This document shows, piece by piece, positions 1-13,600 of a DNA stretch of 64,000 bases. This DNA is from Chelonoidis abingdonii. Taxonomy: Eukaryota; Chordata; Testudines; Testudinidae. The stretch spans positions 61,593,289 through 61,657,288 of the forward strand of contig NC_133771.1 of the NCBI RefSeq assembly GCF_003597395.2, written 5' to 3'. The stretch's first letter is position 1, and each line of letters opens with the position of its first letter. The notes under the pieces are model-generated. The model had not been told where the DNA came from and made no database searches. It worked only from the letters and a program-made list of their open reading frames with translations. A program made the translations under genes and the position numbers.

Positions 1-1536
1 ATGATCATGTAAAATACATGGGGAGGGGAGGGGGAGAGGGGAGATTCTGGCAGCAGACACGAGTAGATAAAAATTCACAGCCACCAAAACTGAGTTTTGG
101 ATTACAACAGCCTTGTTGGTTGAGACCTGGCAAAGAACTCTCTCCTAGTCTGCAAACAGCAAAAGCTAATTCCAAAAGATGATCTGAAATCCAGTTCTAG
201 CCATCAAAAATGGACATTTCTGGGTACTCTGCATTCAAAGAACAGATATTACAGTGGCAGGGAACAGAAGATGAAATTCAGCCCCATGCCGAGGGCTTGC
301 ACACGGGCGATGTATCACTTAAGACCCACTTAAGCTCTGAGGGTGCATACACCTCTGCTAGCCCTGGTCACAGGGGCAAATTTAACTCCTAGAGAATGTT
401 TGTGTTGCTCAAGAGAGACAGCTGTGTCCAAGTAAGCAGCAAGAAGTTCTGGAGGGGAGACCCAGCTATTTATTCTTGACTAGAAGTATGGTGACCATGC
501 AGAGGAAGGCTCAGTATAGGGAACCTAAAACAGAAGAAGACATCCTAGTAGTTCCATTACAAATGACACTGCTTGGGCACAATTTGATATTTTTTGGCTG
601 AACAAAATAAGTATGTCACAATTCCGTATCTATCTGGGGTTACCTCAAAAACAGCAGTATCGGGGTATAAGCAGAACATGCCATATTGCATAAACAAGGC
701 ATAAGCAAATATTGCCCTGTCTTGCTTGGGGGACTTCCCAACAGCAAACGCTGGGCAGCTGTGCTGTGGAAGAGGTAGAGATGATTTGAGGAAGCTGTGC
801 AGGGGGGTTACGCTTCCTGTGGAGCACAGAGCTGCACTCTGCGGTTACTCCCTGTAGGGTGGTCTAGGGAGCTTAGAGGATCCTCCACTGAATGAATCAT
901 CCAGTGATCACTCCTGCCTGGAGGTAGGGGCACATTAGGGCTACAGGGTGCTACGTCAGCTTTGGGGATGAAGTAAAAACAAAAACCATTAAATATTGTT
1001 TTGGGGGGCCTGAATTTTGGGACTTACCCAGTGAAATTATTTCTTCCCTCGCATAACACAATTTGTCCTGTGTGCATCACTTGCCCAGATAGCATGTGAC
1101 AATATGCTTCAATCCTAATACCTGTAATGCTCCTTCCATTCCAGCCTTGTGCCTTCCACCTCTCAGAGGTGAGACCTGGTTTATGCCAAAATGTGTGGTG
1201 GCTTTATGACATGGACAGTGCTAAAACAGGGACATAACTGACTGCACAAAATCATTCCCTTTGTGGCATGTGCACGATCTGAATATGGGTCTCCAGAGGT
1301 GACCGATTAGTTCATTAACAAGTTAGCCCTTCAGATTCAGGAACCAATTTTGTGGTGCATTTTCCTTCCATCAGATCGGTGGTACACAAGATAACAATGA
1401 CAACACACTGGCTCCTGTTATGCTTTGCAACTAGGATCCTTTCATCTCAAATTTAAATCATTTTGACTTTTCACAAATGAGCTATTAAATTAGCCATATG
1501 GAAAACAGAACTAGGAAAAAGCACAATGTTGTTTAC
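1..1536 (-). other. Intron sequence downstream of exon 37 (partial)
   Basis: No exon of the NC2/COL1 region could be recognised here. A G-rich tract near the left edge (20-41) is listed separately. Otherwise unremarkable AT-rich intron. Confidence 0.7.
20..41 (+). other. Potential G-quadruplex motif
   Basis: Four runs of four or five G separated by loops of 1, 1 and 3 bases on the plus strand, the template strand for COL12A1. This fits the usual four-run quadruplex pattern. No function can be assigned. Confidence 0.55.
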
Positions 1537-1603
1537 CATTTATCAATTGTTCACAGACTTGTCTTGCAACAGCTCGCATCATGTTCTGAGAAGCAATATC
1601 TCC
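1537..1603 (-). CDS. COL12A1: COL12A1 window exon 37: COL2/NC2 boundary
   Basis: 67 nt, phase 0 to 1. The peptide starts [15 protein letters not shown] and continues VCEQLIN. The first three residues end COL2 (152 residues from exon 29); the rest begins the non-collagenous NC2 segment. Acceptor is tattaag, donor gtaaac. The next exon is left of the window. Confidence 0.95.
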
Positions 1604-4600
1604 CTTAATAATTAAAACAAGTATTATATTAGTACATTGTCTGTGCTTTTAAAAAGCCAGTATTTATTACATTAAAGTAAGTGATAAATAAACTAATTTT
1701 AAGGTAGTACTTACTCTGTCACCTTTTTCTCCTTTCATACCAGGTGGACCCTAAAACAAGTAAATTTCCATTATTATTTAATCCATCTGCATATACTGCA
1801 GTTTATTGTATAGGAACACGGAAACATAAAGGGATGAAAGAAAATGGAAGGACGAAGAAGAAAAAGAAAACATGCTTTGTAAGTGCAGTCTGGTGCATAT
1901 ATACTACACTGACAGGTGCTTTAGATGGATTTGATAGAGCAACTGTTCAATAACCGATTCCAGTTGTGTCCTTACATGCACCTGCAATCATGCAGCGCCT
2001 GCAATTTTTCATCAGCAAATCAGATAGGTCAGGCGTTTCAATGGAACTATTTGTATCCAGTTATTAACAGATGCAAAACTGTGCCCAAAAAAATAGAGGC
2101 CACTTTTTTCTTTTAAAAAAGGTACCCTGTTGAAAGCTTTCTTGTACTCCGGGTAAATTGTGTCCCTCTCTGTTGAAACAGTATATTATTTCCTCACAAA
2201 TACTATCACATTTTTCATTGTATTTGCTGTTGATAGCCATGCTGATTATCTCTCCTTAAATCAGAAATATTGATCTATTCTGATTCTGATAAGTGACTGT
2301 AGTACTTTCTCCAAAATTGAAGGCCTGTTTTTTCCATACCTTCCCTAGATGCTTTCTTAAACATAAAAGAGTAACATTATTTTCTTCAAATGTTACTGAA
2401 TATAAGCAAATTCTTACTTTACTCTTCAATTTGTCTCTGTCCTAAACAAACCTACTACTACTTCACTTTTATTATAAATAATTTACAGTAGAAAAGCAAC
2501 ATCGTGAAACTGAGGTTGTAGAAAATGTTAGAAAAACATGTGACATGATTCAGAGTTAACTTCACTATTGTTTTTATCATGTGCCTCATTCTGGATCTTT
2601 GTCCTGTATACAGCAGTCCTTTCACAGAAAAGCCCTGTTTACTCCAGTAGGCGTTCTGTCTGGGGAACAGCTGCCGGATTAAGATATTTCACCCAACATT
2701 TAGGTCCTGGAAGTGTTATTCTTGAAAGAGTGTTTACCCTATCAGCACACTCCTGCACCTGGATTCTCTTTGAATTTTGTGGCAGGTTCCAGAAGAGAAA
2801 GAGCGAAGCAACCATTTGGGTATGTGACTGAACAGACTCTGACAGATTCTGAAAGAAGAGGTCTGAAGGAGAACATCAAACTAAACCCAGAGAGACTGAG
2901 GGATTATGACACAGGGCACACTGTAAGGTTAAAATCCCTAGCAGGGCACCTCCGAAAACAGGGCCATATGATCTGGTTCAGTCTTGTTGCATATATTATG
3001 TTACTCTTTAATTGTAATAATAATTTCAGTCTGAAACAATGCCCTGCCTCATTCATTAACAAACTAAACTGAGACCAAAGACTGCACATCCAATAGCTAT
3101 CTCCTCCAAACCTAACAGTGAGAAACAGAGAGTGTAATCCTACATTGAGAGATGCAGGACTATGGGCAGGAGGTATCGAAGATTGGGAGAGATGGCTTCA
3201 AGTACCTATTCTGTTTCCAATGACATCTCCCTTACTAGTTGCTGAATGCTTCTAATCTTACAATATACTACAAATACTTGTTGTAGTGTGAGCTTGAGTT
3301 GTCACCATAATTATTTTCATTTGTCAAGAGCTGTATTTCTTTCTCTGACAGCATTTTCCCATTTGCATTTGCATTCCATGGCGGTTTGTTTTTGGTGTTG
3401 GTGTTGTTTTTACAAGAAGCCAACAAGAATGATTGATTATCCACTTATAAAAACAAATGTTTGAATTGTCACAATTGCATAAAATACACTTGGAGGCCAT
3501 TTTTAAAGAACACAATTCAGAAAATATACACACATAATTCATTCTGAAAATTAAATTTTGTGTGTGCCTCTCCCATGTAATGTTTTAAGACTTTAGCCTT
3601 TTGTTTGCATTCCACTGTTAGCAAATAGAAGAACCAAGAAAGAGCATGACACAGTTTCCTGGGAAAATGTAATTATGATGCTTGGTATGTTGAATTTTGC
3701 AGATTTTCACACTAGATAACAATGACCTCACAAAGATGTTTATAGCTGGTTTTGGTCCATCTGACATAATTATGGCCACAAGCTAAATACAGATGCCCAT
3801 TTCAAATAGGCCAAAAATCAGACACATGATCATTTTAACTATTTGTTTGCTGTCTGAGAAATCTAAAAATCTGGGGCCATTTAAAGCCCTTTTTAAACGT
3901 ATCCCCAGAGATCAAAAAGAAAAAGCTTGCTTGACCCATGTTTAGTGCAAGAGATGCTTTTGTGTACAGCTTTAATCCTAACTGTAACAACCCCCACCAG
4001 ATTTTAGAAATGTTCAAGAGCACTTTGCTCCCACGGAAGTCAATACAGACATTTCATCGGTGACTTCAGTGGGAACAGAATTAGGGATAGCGCTGAGTGC
4101 TTTTGAAATTCTCCCTCCTACAGTCTCATGAGCAGACTGCAAATTTTGCCAAAACATGCCCAAACTGCAAAGTAGTTCTGAATATAGACCTTCTGCAAAT
4201 TCCCAAAGATGACTCGTTCAATAGTCTGCTGCTTCACCTAGCTACCATCATCATTAGTAACATCCTTAGCCCTGGTCCCTTTGACAATTTAATATTTTTA
4301 AGCAGCCCACTATTATAGAAGCAAATGGTGAATGTGGGCAGTAGCTGATTTGTTTTCATAACATTCTTGTTGTACCCACAAATAACTTCAATAACACATT
4401 ACAACAAATCATTCCACTGAGGTTACAATAGAGCTGGATATAATTTGAATGCATAGCAATGTTTCATAAACTCCCTTTGAGATCATAAGGCCTTAAATTA
4501 AGGAGCTGGAATGGCTATTTTGAAATGACATGGGTGGACACAATTCATAGCCACTGAAGCACATCATGCCTATAATTTGCAAACTAATAATTGCTTAATA

Positions 4601-7600
4601 GTAAGCACACAACCCATATGATCATGGGTTCAGAGATTAAAGTTCGCCTAAGAAAACACTGTCACATTAATACTCAAAATTCAAAGCAAACGTTGACAGA
4701 ACAGCTTTGAAGCAAGAATAGTTTGATTCCTGGTTGTGCAGACAATGTTAAAGGCCTGCTAGATACAAAAACATCTCTCACATTTCTCTCATGACTCACA
4801 TAGGGAAATATTATGGCTTTTTCTACTCCAGTACATATAATATGAATATCTCGGTAAATAGGGTGCAACCCACAAAGCAACTTAGGCTCACAGAGTGGGA
4901 ATGACTCTGTAGCCCAGTGCCTAGGCCCTAAGGTACCCATGTGTGTATGGTCCAGTCCCCCTTCTCCAGTCACTTTTTTGTTATTTATCCATAGTGGAAC
5001 AGCTTCAGTGGGAAAGACTGAGAGAGCCCCACATCAGAGTGCTCCACAGTTCAGTGGCTGGAGCACTCTACTGAAAGGTGGGAGATCCCTCTTCAAATCT
5101 CCTCTTCTACTTGGGAGAGAGGGGGAATTAAACCAGTGTCTCCAGGTCAGTATGTTAAGCACCGGGTTAAAAGCTATAAGGTAGGCATCTCCTCCTCCTC
5201 CTCCAATGGCTGTTTTGTGTGCAGCAAAGGAGGGCCCTAACTCATTCCCACAAGAAGCCGCTAAGGTGCCTAAGCCACCTCATTCCAGAGTCCTGTTCAT
5301 GCATTGCAAGAACCGATAGGCACCTCCCTGCAGCCCAGACTTAGGTGCCTATCTCTGAGCGGAGCAGGGCTTAGCCCACACCCCTCTGGTTGGCATCTCC
5401 CATTGGCTAGTTTAGGAGGCTCTGCACCTAGCATGCTGGCTTTTGTGGATCACAATCTAAGGAGCCTGTCTCTCCCCATTAATTGTATAGGGAGCCTAGG
5501 CACCTAACTCAGCTTTGTGGATCACAGTGTTATCCCTGGGATTTCTTAGGTGCCTACAAGTTAGGCTCCGTGACACTCACCATTGCAACACCTAACCTGG
5601 ATCCCACCCAGAATTCATCACAAATAATTTTATTCAATGAATTTAGTTTCGCTTTCTGTTTGCAAATTGTCAGCATGTTGCTATTTTCTGGAAATGAATT
5701 TATTTATACCGGTACCTATTTGCTGAATATATTTGTGTAAATATTTCTTCATCTGTAACATTCTTAAGCTGCTTTGGAAACATTGTCACATAGTGTGTCT
5801 CAGTTCCCTGATTATATGGATGTACATATGAATTAAAAATTCATTTTAGTCAATTATCCTAGCCACTTTCTGACCATATTCTCTAATGTTTCCTTAAAAT
5901 TAATTGTTCCGTAGAGCTCATTTGCTGGAGTGACTACAAAACATGAAAACAGAAAAGACGGCAACCAATTGAAGCAAATGTCAAATGCTCACATGCTGCA
6001 TGCTATTTGCGGAAATATTTTTGCAGTGCAGTGCTGATCAAACAAAAAGAAACTTCTCAAGGCTCACATCAGCCAAAAGCCATGTTAGCTGGTTGAAAAG
6101 CTTTTTTAAGGGGGCATATTGCATCACTGGTTTCTAAGCAACAACCTTTCCATTGACTTCGTTGGAGAGTGTTGCTCCAATACAGAAGGCAAAATATTCC
6201 TCAAAGATATTTATTGCCAGCAAAATTTCGATAGCTGAGAAATTGCATTAATCTCACCAATGCAAATGGATCCTTTCTCTCCTTTCTCATTAATGAGAAT
6301 GTTCATTAGTCAACTTTCAAAACTTCACTGAAGCGGAATGATTCTGAGCCTCACATCAGCAACCTCGCAAAGGAAATACTCTGATTTTGATTTGTAAATG
6401 ATGCAAAGGGTTGTCATTAATACAGTTGAATACTAAAGACAGACCTGCCTAAAGACTAAACTAATTTTCCATTGGGATGTTTGAGAATACTACCCGTTCA
6501 ACAACACAATTGTCTTTTCAATTACTGAGTGAAGCTTGTCCATTTGTGTCCTCATCCAACTTAGCAACATTCTGTTTAGATTTCACTTTATTTTCTTTTA
6601 ACGGAGAAAAATGTGCACTTCAGCCAACTGCTTGCCAAAATGTTGAGAGAAAACGGCTGCTGCCACCATTCTAGTTTGTTGACCTGCTGTGATGAGGATA
6701 CTTGGGGTGACTGAGAGGCAATGTTAGCTTTTGCTTTATCTGAGACTTTTCTGAGCAGTGGGGTGAAGGCTGGAATTGTGGCAAGACTCCACAGCTGAGA
6801 AAGAATAAGCCAAGAAATATACTTTAAAAGACAACAGGCTTGATTGCTTTCCCCGGAAGATCTTTCCCTACTCATGTGCTGTCTTCACGGGACTATGCAC
6901 AGAAGTGAATAAAATCTGAGGCTGCATTTACTCCTGAACAGAGTTCCATTACACATACTGTGCAACCCCCTTTAAAGAGGGTTCCAGGGCTAGCCACAGC
7001 ATGCTAGGTCCCTGGAAGGATCTCTCTATTGCAACTCTATACAGAAAACATAAATGACTTCTTTATTCTTAATAGTTAACAGATGCTATAGTACTCTGAT
7101 TCTTTTCTTTTCTTCCCTTCTGTCTATTACTGATCCAAAATCCTACTTCCTTTTCTTTTGGGAGTACTTGTTAGCAAATTATCAAGGTGAAACTTTGCAA
7201 ATCTATGAAAATTCAGTTAATGCTTCAGAGAACAGCTTGACTTAGTATTAATGGGCATTGAGGTACAAAACCTTTTACAGCCATGCTAATCCGTTAAGGA
7301 ACTTCTATGATCTACTTGAATTTGCAACGTTTGTAAGAGCTGCAATACATTTATTGGCTAAAACTGAGGTGGCCAAATGTATAACCCTGAGGTCAACACT
7401 CACTGGCAATTTGCCAGGAGCCCGAGGGCTGCATATAATTTGCATTTAATGTTGTATACTCAGATATTATGACCCTTTTGGCATAGGGTCATAATATCTG
7501 AATATATTTGCATCTTCTCTGGTAAGGGCCAGGTCCCACCACTCTTACTTACACTGAGTCTTACCTTATACCATATACCACTCCACAGGAGCAAAAATGA

Positions 7601-10600
7601 CAAGATCTAGTCCTATGTGAAGAGAGGTTATTTGCTCCTCGAGTTCACCAACAGCAGTGGGCAGGTGACCAGTTCTCTCCTGGACCTGCAGTTACAAATA
7701 CCAGACAGGCCTGGACTACATTTCAGGAATTTGCAGGCTGTACTTGGCCCTTGAGCTGCACCTTTGGCACTTCTAATGCAAAACACAAACTTAAATGTCG
7801 AAATCCTGTCTACCATGAGTCTCAGAAAACATCTGCACAAAGCACAAGCCAGAACTCCTGCTGGGATCTGTTCTGAAAACATTTGAAACACTAGATGTGA
7901 TGTCGTGCAGTGTCACTTCACAGGAGTGGGAAATTTGAAGCAAATTATACTTTTAAATGGCATGAACTCCGGGATTAGCATTTAGAAGTACTTAAACGTA
8001 CTTGTACTTTCTGAATTTATACAGATTTGGCTAGATTAAGGTTATTCCTGCATGGGTCAGGGCATAGATAGCTTCTCTCTTCTTTTGAGTGCCTGTACAA
8101 GGACAGACACGATGTTGGCTTTTGTGCTCCTGGCCTGTTAGGAGGAGGGGTGGCTAGCACTGACAGCAGAACTAAAAATAACAACAGCGCTTTATTTGTT
8201 CAAAGCGTTGGACAGACAAACTAATGAATCCTCACAACTCCCCAGCAAGCCGGTAGGTTAGGTAGCATTAATTGCATTTTACAGAAGAAGAAAGCTGAAG
8301 TGACTTCCCAGTGCCTCACAGAGACCGAGCCAGCATTAGAATACACGAACACCTAACTTTTCGTGCCTGTGCGCATTCCGCCAGACCACACTGCCTAAGA
8401 ACTATACATTCCATGAAGATGGAGAACTCTGCCCCTTTCCAAACTGGCTGGCACAAGGGAATGAATCCTGCACTCTTTCAGAGACATCACAGCTCCTGTT
8501 CTGGCTGATTCAGCTCAAATGTCTCCTGGGACCACGCTACTTCTGCTTCCTCCCTTCCAATGTGGGGCCGTGGCTGTCAAAGCCTCAACAGAGCCCACAA
8601 TACTTAAATAATGTTTAAATCATGTTGTTAAATCACAAACATTTGCAAACCACCAGCGATCATACAACATTATCAAATATTTTCCACCTTCAGCATTATA
8701 CTACTCTTTACTATAAAAAAACACCAATTTCCAGTAATTCTGCTGACCTAGCTCTTGATGTTTACACAGTGTAGAAATATGTGTCTTGGCACGTACAGAC
8801 TGCACTTTTTTTTTTAATAGAAACCAGTAACCACAGTTTCCAGGCCCAACTATTAAAATGAACAGAAGGAAGTATTATAAAATGAAATTGTTTAAAAATT
8901 AGGTTTGTGGCCTTAGCTCAGCTTCGATGTATTTACCACTTTCATGAACATACATGAGACAAATATTTTAAAGCCAGGGTAAGTCGCATATTTATCTGCA
9001 GCCAGAGTATGTTACAACTGATACTGTAAATATAAATCATTCTCTCACTTGTGGCCCACGATCTCCTGGTTTCCCTGGTTTTCCACTTGGACCTGCTACT
9101 CCTGGAACTCCTGGAGCGCCCTAAAACAGAACGACATACAAAGGAATGCTAAGAAACAACGTGAGTGGCTGAGCGTAACTGGTTCTGAAATCTGCGACAA
9201 TGGGTACATCTACGCTGTAGAAAACAAACAAACAAAAATGATAGCAGCCAGTCTCTGATTCGGGCTCATGGGGTGGGTTTCTGAGCCCAAGCGGGAATAT
9301 CTACACTGCTATTTTTAATTGACCCAGGCTCTGAGACGCATTGCCGTGAGTTTTTGTTTGCAGTGTAGCTGCACCCAATATACGTAAGTGAATAGCATGT
9401 TTAAGAGAAAATTATTCTTATCCCTAACATAGAGCCAGAATTGCAATGGCATTTAGGTGCTTGAAGATGCAGATAGGCACCTAGTGGAATTTTCAAAAGC
9501 ACCCAGGTGCCTCAGGTTTCGTTTTTAATCAGGGTTTCCTGAATAAAGAGCACATGATTTGGCCCTATTGTAGTTCTGTGATTTGTGCAGAAGTCATGAC
9601 CATGAGTCTACAACATTCACTTCAGTGATTTTTAGATAGATTTGAACAAATGAAAGACCAGCACATTGTCCAATACAGCCACCAATATGTGCTATAACAT
9701 TCAATATTTTTAATTAGTCATAACTACTCAAATATTCTTCTACTTGTCCTGAAGTGATAATTTTTCATAATTATTGGGTCAATAATTACCTGATCCAGTT
9801 TCTCTATATTGTTTTCTAACCCAACAGAAATTAAGGAATAAGTAAAGTTCATGAAAGTCAATTGAGTAACACCACTATGAAAACAGAATCAAGCCCTAGT
9901 AGTTCTGTGGATCATTTTTCAATTAAGAGTTTGCAAGTTTTAAACAACTTCTCCCCTTCTTCCCTTTTCAATAGTTTTCAGCATCATAATGTTCATTTGA
10001 TATGTTTTTTCAAATATGATAAAGGATTCATTTGATGGAGTTCAAAACCAGCATAGTAGAATTCTCTCCTTTTTGGGTTATATCACTTGGTTCATTCTAT
10101 GCTGAGGTATTATATTTACCGCTGATCCAGGTGGGCCTCTGGGTCCTGTGGCACCATCTTTTCCTGTGAAACCCTATTCCAAAAATGAAAATATTTACAG
10201 ATTAATAAGGACAGGCCTAAGGCTGCAGCAATCTTCATTTAAAACTAGTGGCCCTTAAAGCTATGTATAATGGTGCTATTCATAATTAATGCTAAAATGT
10301 ATGTATAATTTAATGTGTCAGTTATTTAAATATGCACCATTGCTATTGCCAGTTAAATATCTCATTGGCACAGTTTTACCCAAATTAAGAGAGCCTCAGA
10401 CTGCTGACTCACTGAGGGTGGAGTGCCTGTCTCTCAGACACAGCCATATAATCATTAGAAATCTGCTGCCTCCTTCCCAGAGGTGGAATTGGAGGTTCAG
10501 CCCAAAGTGACTGATGACCTCAATCAGAAAGAAGAAAGGGGCCCATTAGGTCAAAGATTCCTCCTTATTGCCCCACTTTGATAAAGCAAAGCTCTGCTCA

Positions 10601-13600
10601 TGGAGAGGATTAAGCAATGCAGAGAATAAGCTTCTAAAATGATAAAGGAAGCAGCTTCTGAATGGTCTTGAGAAGTTCCATCTAAACAGCCTAACACAGC
10701 AGTTCTCTAAGTGGCTGTTAACTCCCAGTGATCAGAGGTCAAGCATAAAGGGACAAATCCTGCCTTAACAGTAGATTCTGTACATGAACATCCCCATGTT
10801 GTGGACATGCCATGCCATGGGACTCCCTAACAACAGCAGACAGAATGTGGGAGGGGATCAGGATATTAGCAGGGTCAGAGGAGCCCTGCTCAGTGGATCT
10901 CTCATCCTCTCTGCATATAAGTCATAGAGCCCAATCTGGTCAGTGAATTTGAGTAGCCTCTGCACAAGTTCTGTGGCTGTTTTATGGCCCATGGGTGATC
11001 CTCCCCACAATCTTTCTGGTCCCCACCAAGCATCTTTCCTGAGTCTCGCTGGACTCTGGGCAGAGGACTTGTTTCTAAAAAAGGAAGAAGCTGAAAAACA
11101 GAAAGCAGTGCTGGAGTTTCATGTGCTGCAGAATGGAGTATGCCTTGTGCCATAACACTGTAGACTGAAGAGACCTTACCCTGTCACCTGGTGGTCCCAC
11201 TGGGCCAGGTGGGCCAGACAAACCTGGGGCTCCCTATGGGAAAAGATAATGAGACATTCACACAAGACAGAACACGTACTTGAGTTGTACGAAACACTCC
11301 TATGGCAATGAGACCAGCTGTATTTTAACAATGCAATGTACTTTATTATTTATCACGTTTTTCCTTACTTCCCTTAAAAAAAATGTGTTTTACATTTTCA
11401 ATCCTATTACCAGAATATAGATCTTTTTCAAAAGCCTCTTCAGCCATGGCTTACTAATGTTGACTAGTTATTAAACACTTGGTACTAAACTCTGGTTATA
11501 AGACAATGCTCTATCAGTTCGGTTGTTGTGAAGAGCATGAGTTGCAGTTTCTCTTTATTACCCCTTTTCCCATTCCCACTAGTCTCCGCCTGTTCTATTT
11601 TATAATTAGCTGTTGCCACATTTTATATTCTTTCTTAGTATTGTAGCTTCTGTGTCAAGAAGAAAGACTTGAAGGTAGTTACAGAGGGCTTAATGGGAAC
11701 TGAGGACCTCCCAGGGCCTCAGCACCTTGCAGAGTCAGGCCCAGAATTACAGGAATTAGAGATGTCTTCTGGTCAATCCCAGGCATTTTCTACTGCCTGA
11801 GTGAGTGTTTCAGATAATACAAATAGTATAGGCTGTACACTATCCTCAATTTACACAAAGGGTTCCTATTTGTGTAAATGCATGGGCAGATTGAGGCTCA
11901 TATATCAACAGTATACATATGGTCCACAGCTGTCATAGTCCTAAAACTCCCCCTGAAAATAAATCCCTGAAAAAGACAATAGACATGTTCTTGATGTTTG
12001 ATTATTCTATGCATTCTTAGTTGTTCTCCTCTTAATCCCACAATCAACATGGAATCATTGCCCTTACATATATGTACAACTGCAAACAAGCTGAATTGAA
12101 CATTGATTTATTTATTTTCTCTTATTCACATTTTAAATGGTTTCAAATTTCCTATAATTCAGATTGTTAATGTTACCCAGCACATATCCTATGCAATATA
12201 CAGGGAGCAAAAAAGTTCTATTCACAACACTGAGAGTTGTAAGAAAAGTGTCCACGCATCGCTGTAGAGGCAAATGACATAAAAAATTAACTTACTGATC
12301 GGCCTGGTAGCCCTGGTTCTCCAGCATCACCTTTCATTCCTTGGCGACCCTATAATCATCACAAATTGGTATTAGGAATACAATTTCATGACTCAGGGCT
12401 GGTCTTCATTATGGGGAGATTGATGCTGCTTCGATCAATACAGCAGAGGTTGATTTAGCGGGTCTAGTGAAGACCCGCTAAATTGACAGCAGAGTGTTCT
12501 CTGGTTGATCCGGTACTCCATCTCTCTGAGAAGAGTAAGGGATGTCAGCCGGAGAGCATCCCACATTGACACAGCACAGTGAAGACACAGGGATTAAGTC
12601 GACCTGTGTACATGGACTCCAGCTACGTTATTCACGTAGCTGGAGTAGTGTAGCTTAGGTTGACTTAGTCCGGAAGTGAAGACAAGACGTCAGAGAGACA
12701 TTACAATGTTTTGTTCTGGAAACAATTTCATCAGTGACAAGTTCCAAGCAATATGTTTCTTTGGTGTTTTCATACTTCAAAGTCTTTCAAATTGCCTGGG
12801 ACAAAACAAAAATATTTATCACATTCCACAAACACAAGGAATGCATTTAGCCTTCCATGCTGTTTGGCATCCATGGGCCATCCTGATGAAGTTTTTCCTT
12901 CAAGCATACACGAAAACCATATACTGACCTTCCATTTGGTCCTTTCCTAAAGGGAATGTGGATCTAATTTCTACCATCATGTCTTTTTGATTTTCTGTTT
13001 TGAATTAGGCCACTTATAAATCTATCAGACAGAGAAGATGAATTGCCTATTGAATGTAAGGTGTGTTTTCCAGTTAGAAGCCAACTTTGCTAATATTCCT
13101 AATAAGGAATAACACTTAGCCATATAGATTGTTACAACATTCCAGATATCCCTAATATGCTCTCATAGGAAATAGCAAGTTAAGACAGAATAAGATCTTC
13201 TCTGGCTACATGTTGAAGTGACCAAGAGTTGGCAGTAGTAGTGTTAGGATGCTGTGTGGTCACTTAGGGCTATATTCTGCTCTCTGACCAGTGTGAATCT
13301 AGGGAAAGTCCACTGATGTTAATGGAGTTACTTTAGATGTTCATTAATGTAAATGAAATCAGAAGTTGGCATGGATAGCTGTATACAAGAAAGGAACAGC
13401 GCCAACAAAGCACCAAAAGAACATAAGGCCAAGCTTTAAAACTTGGATGCCTAAATTTAGGCACTCATTACCTGCTTTACACTTCTAACTGCAGATTTAG
13501 TTACCTAAAGAAAGAAGCTAGATATATAAATCACTGCAGACGTGCATAAATCTGTGAAAAAGCTTAGCTGTGACTTCAGATGCTTAACTTCTCAACATCC

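Larger units (their letters stand above)
1751..9048 (-). other. 7.3-kb intron between exons 35 and 36
   Basis: The longest intron in the window. It contains a faint CR1-like remnant (2120-2400), a composite repeat (4985-5600), a perfect 16-bp hairpin (7460-7501) and a MIR-like SINE (8165-8345). Open frames inside it are short and lack splice context. Confidence 0.8.

Noticed and set aside
5053..5110. tRNA-like sequence
   Set aside because: Only box-like words are present. No full cloverleaf or anticodon arm could be drawn; treated as part of a repeat.
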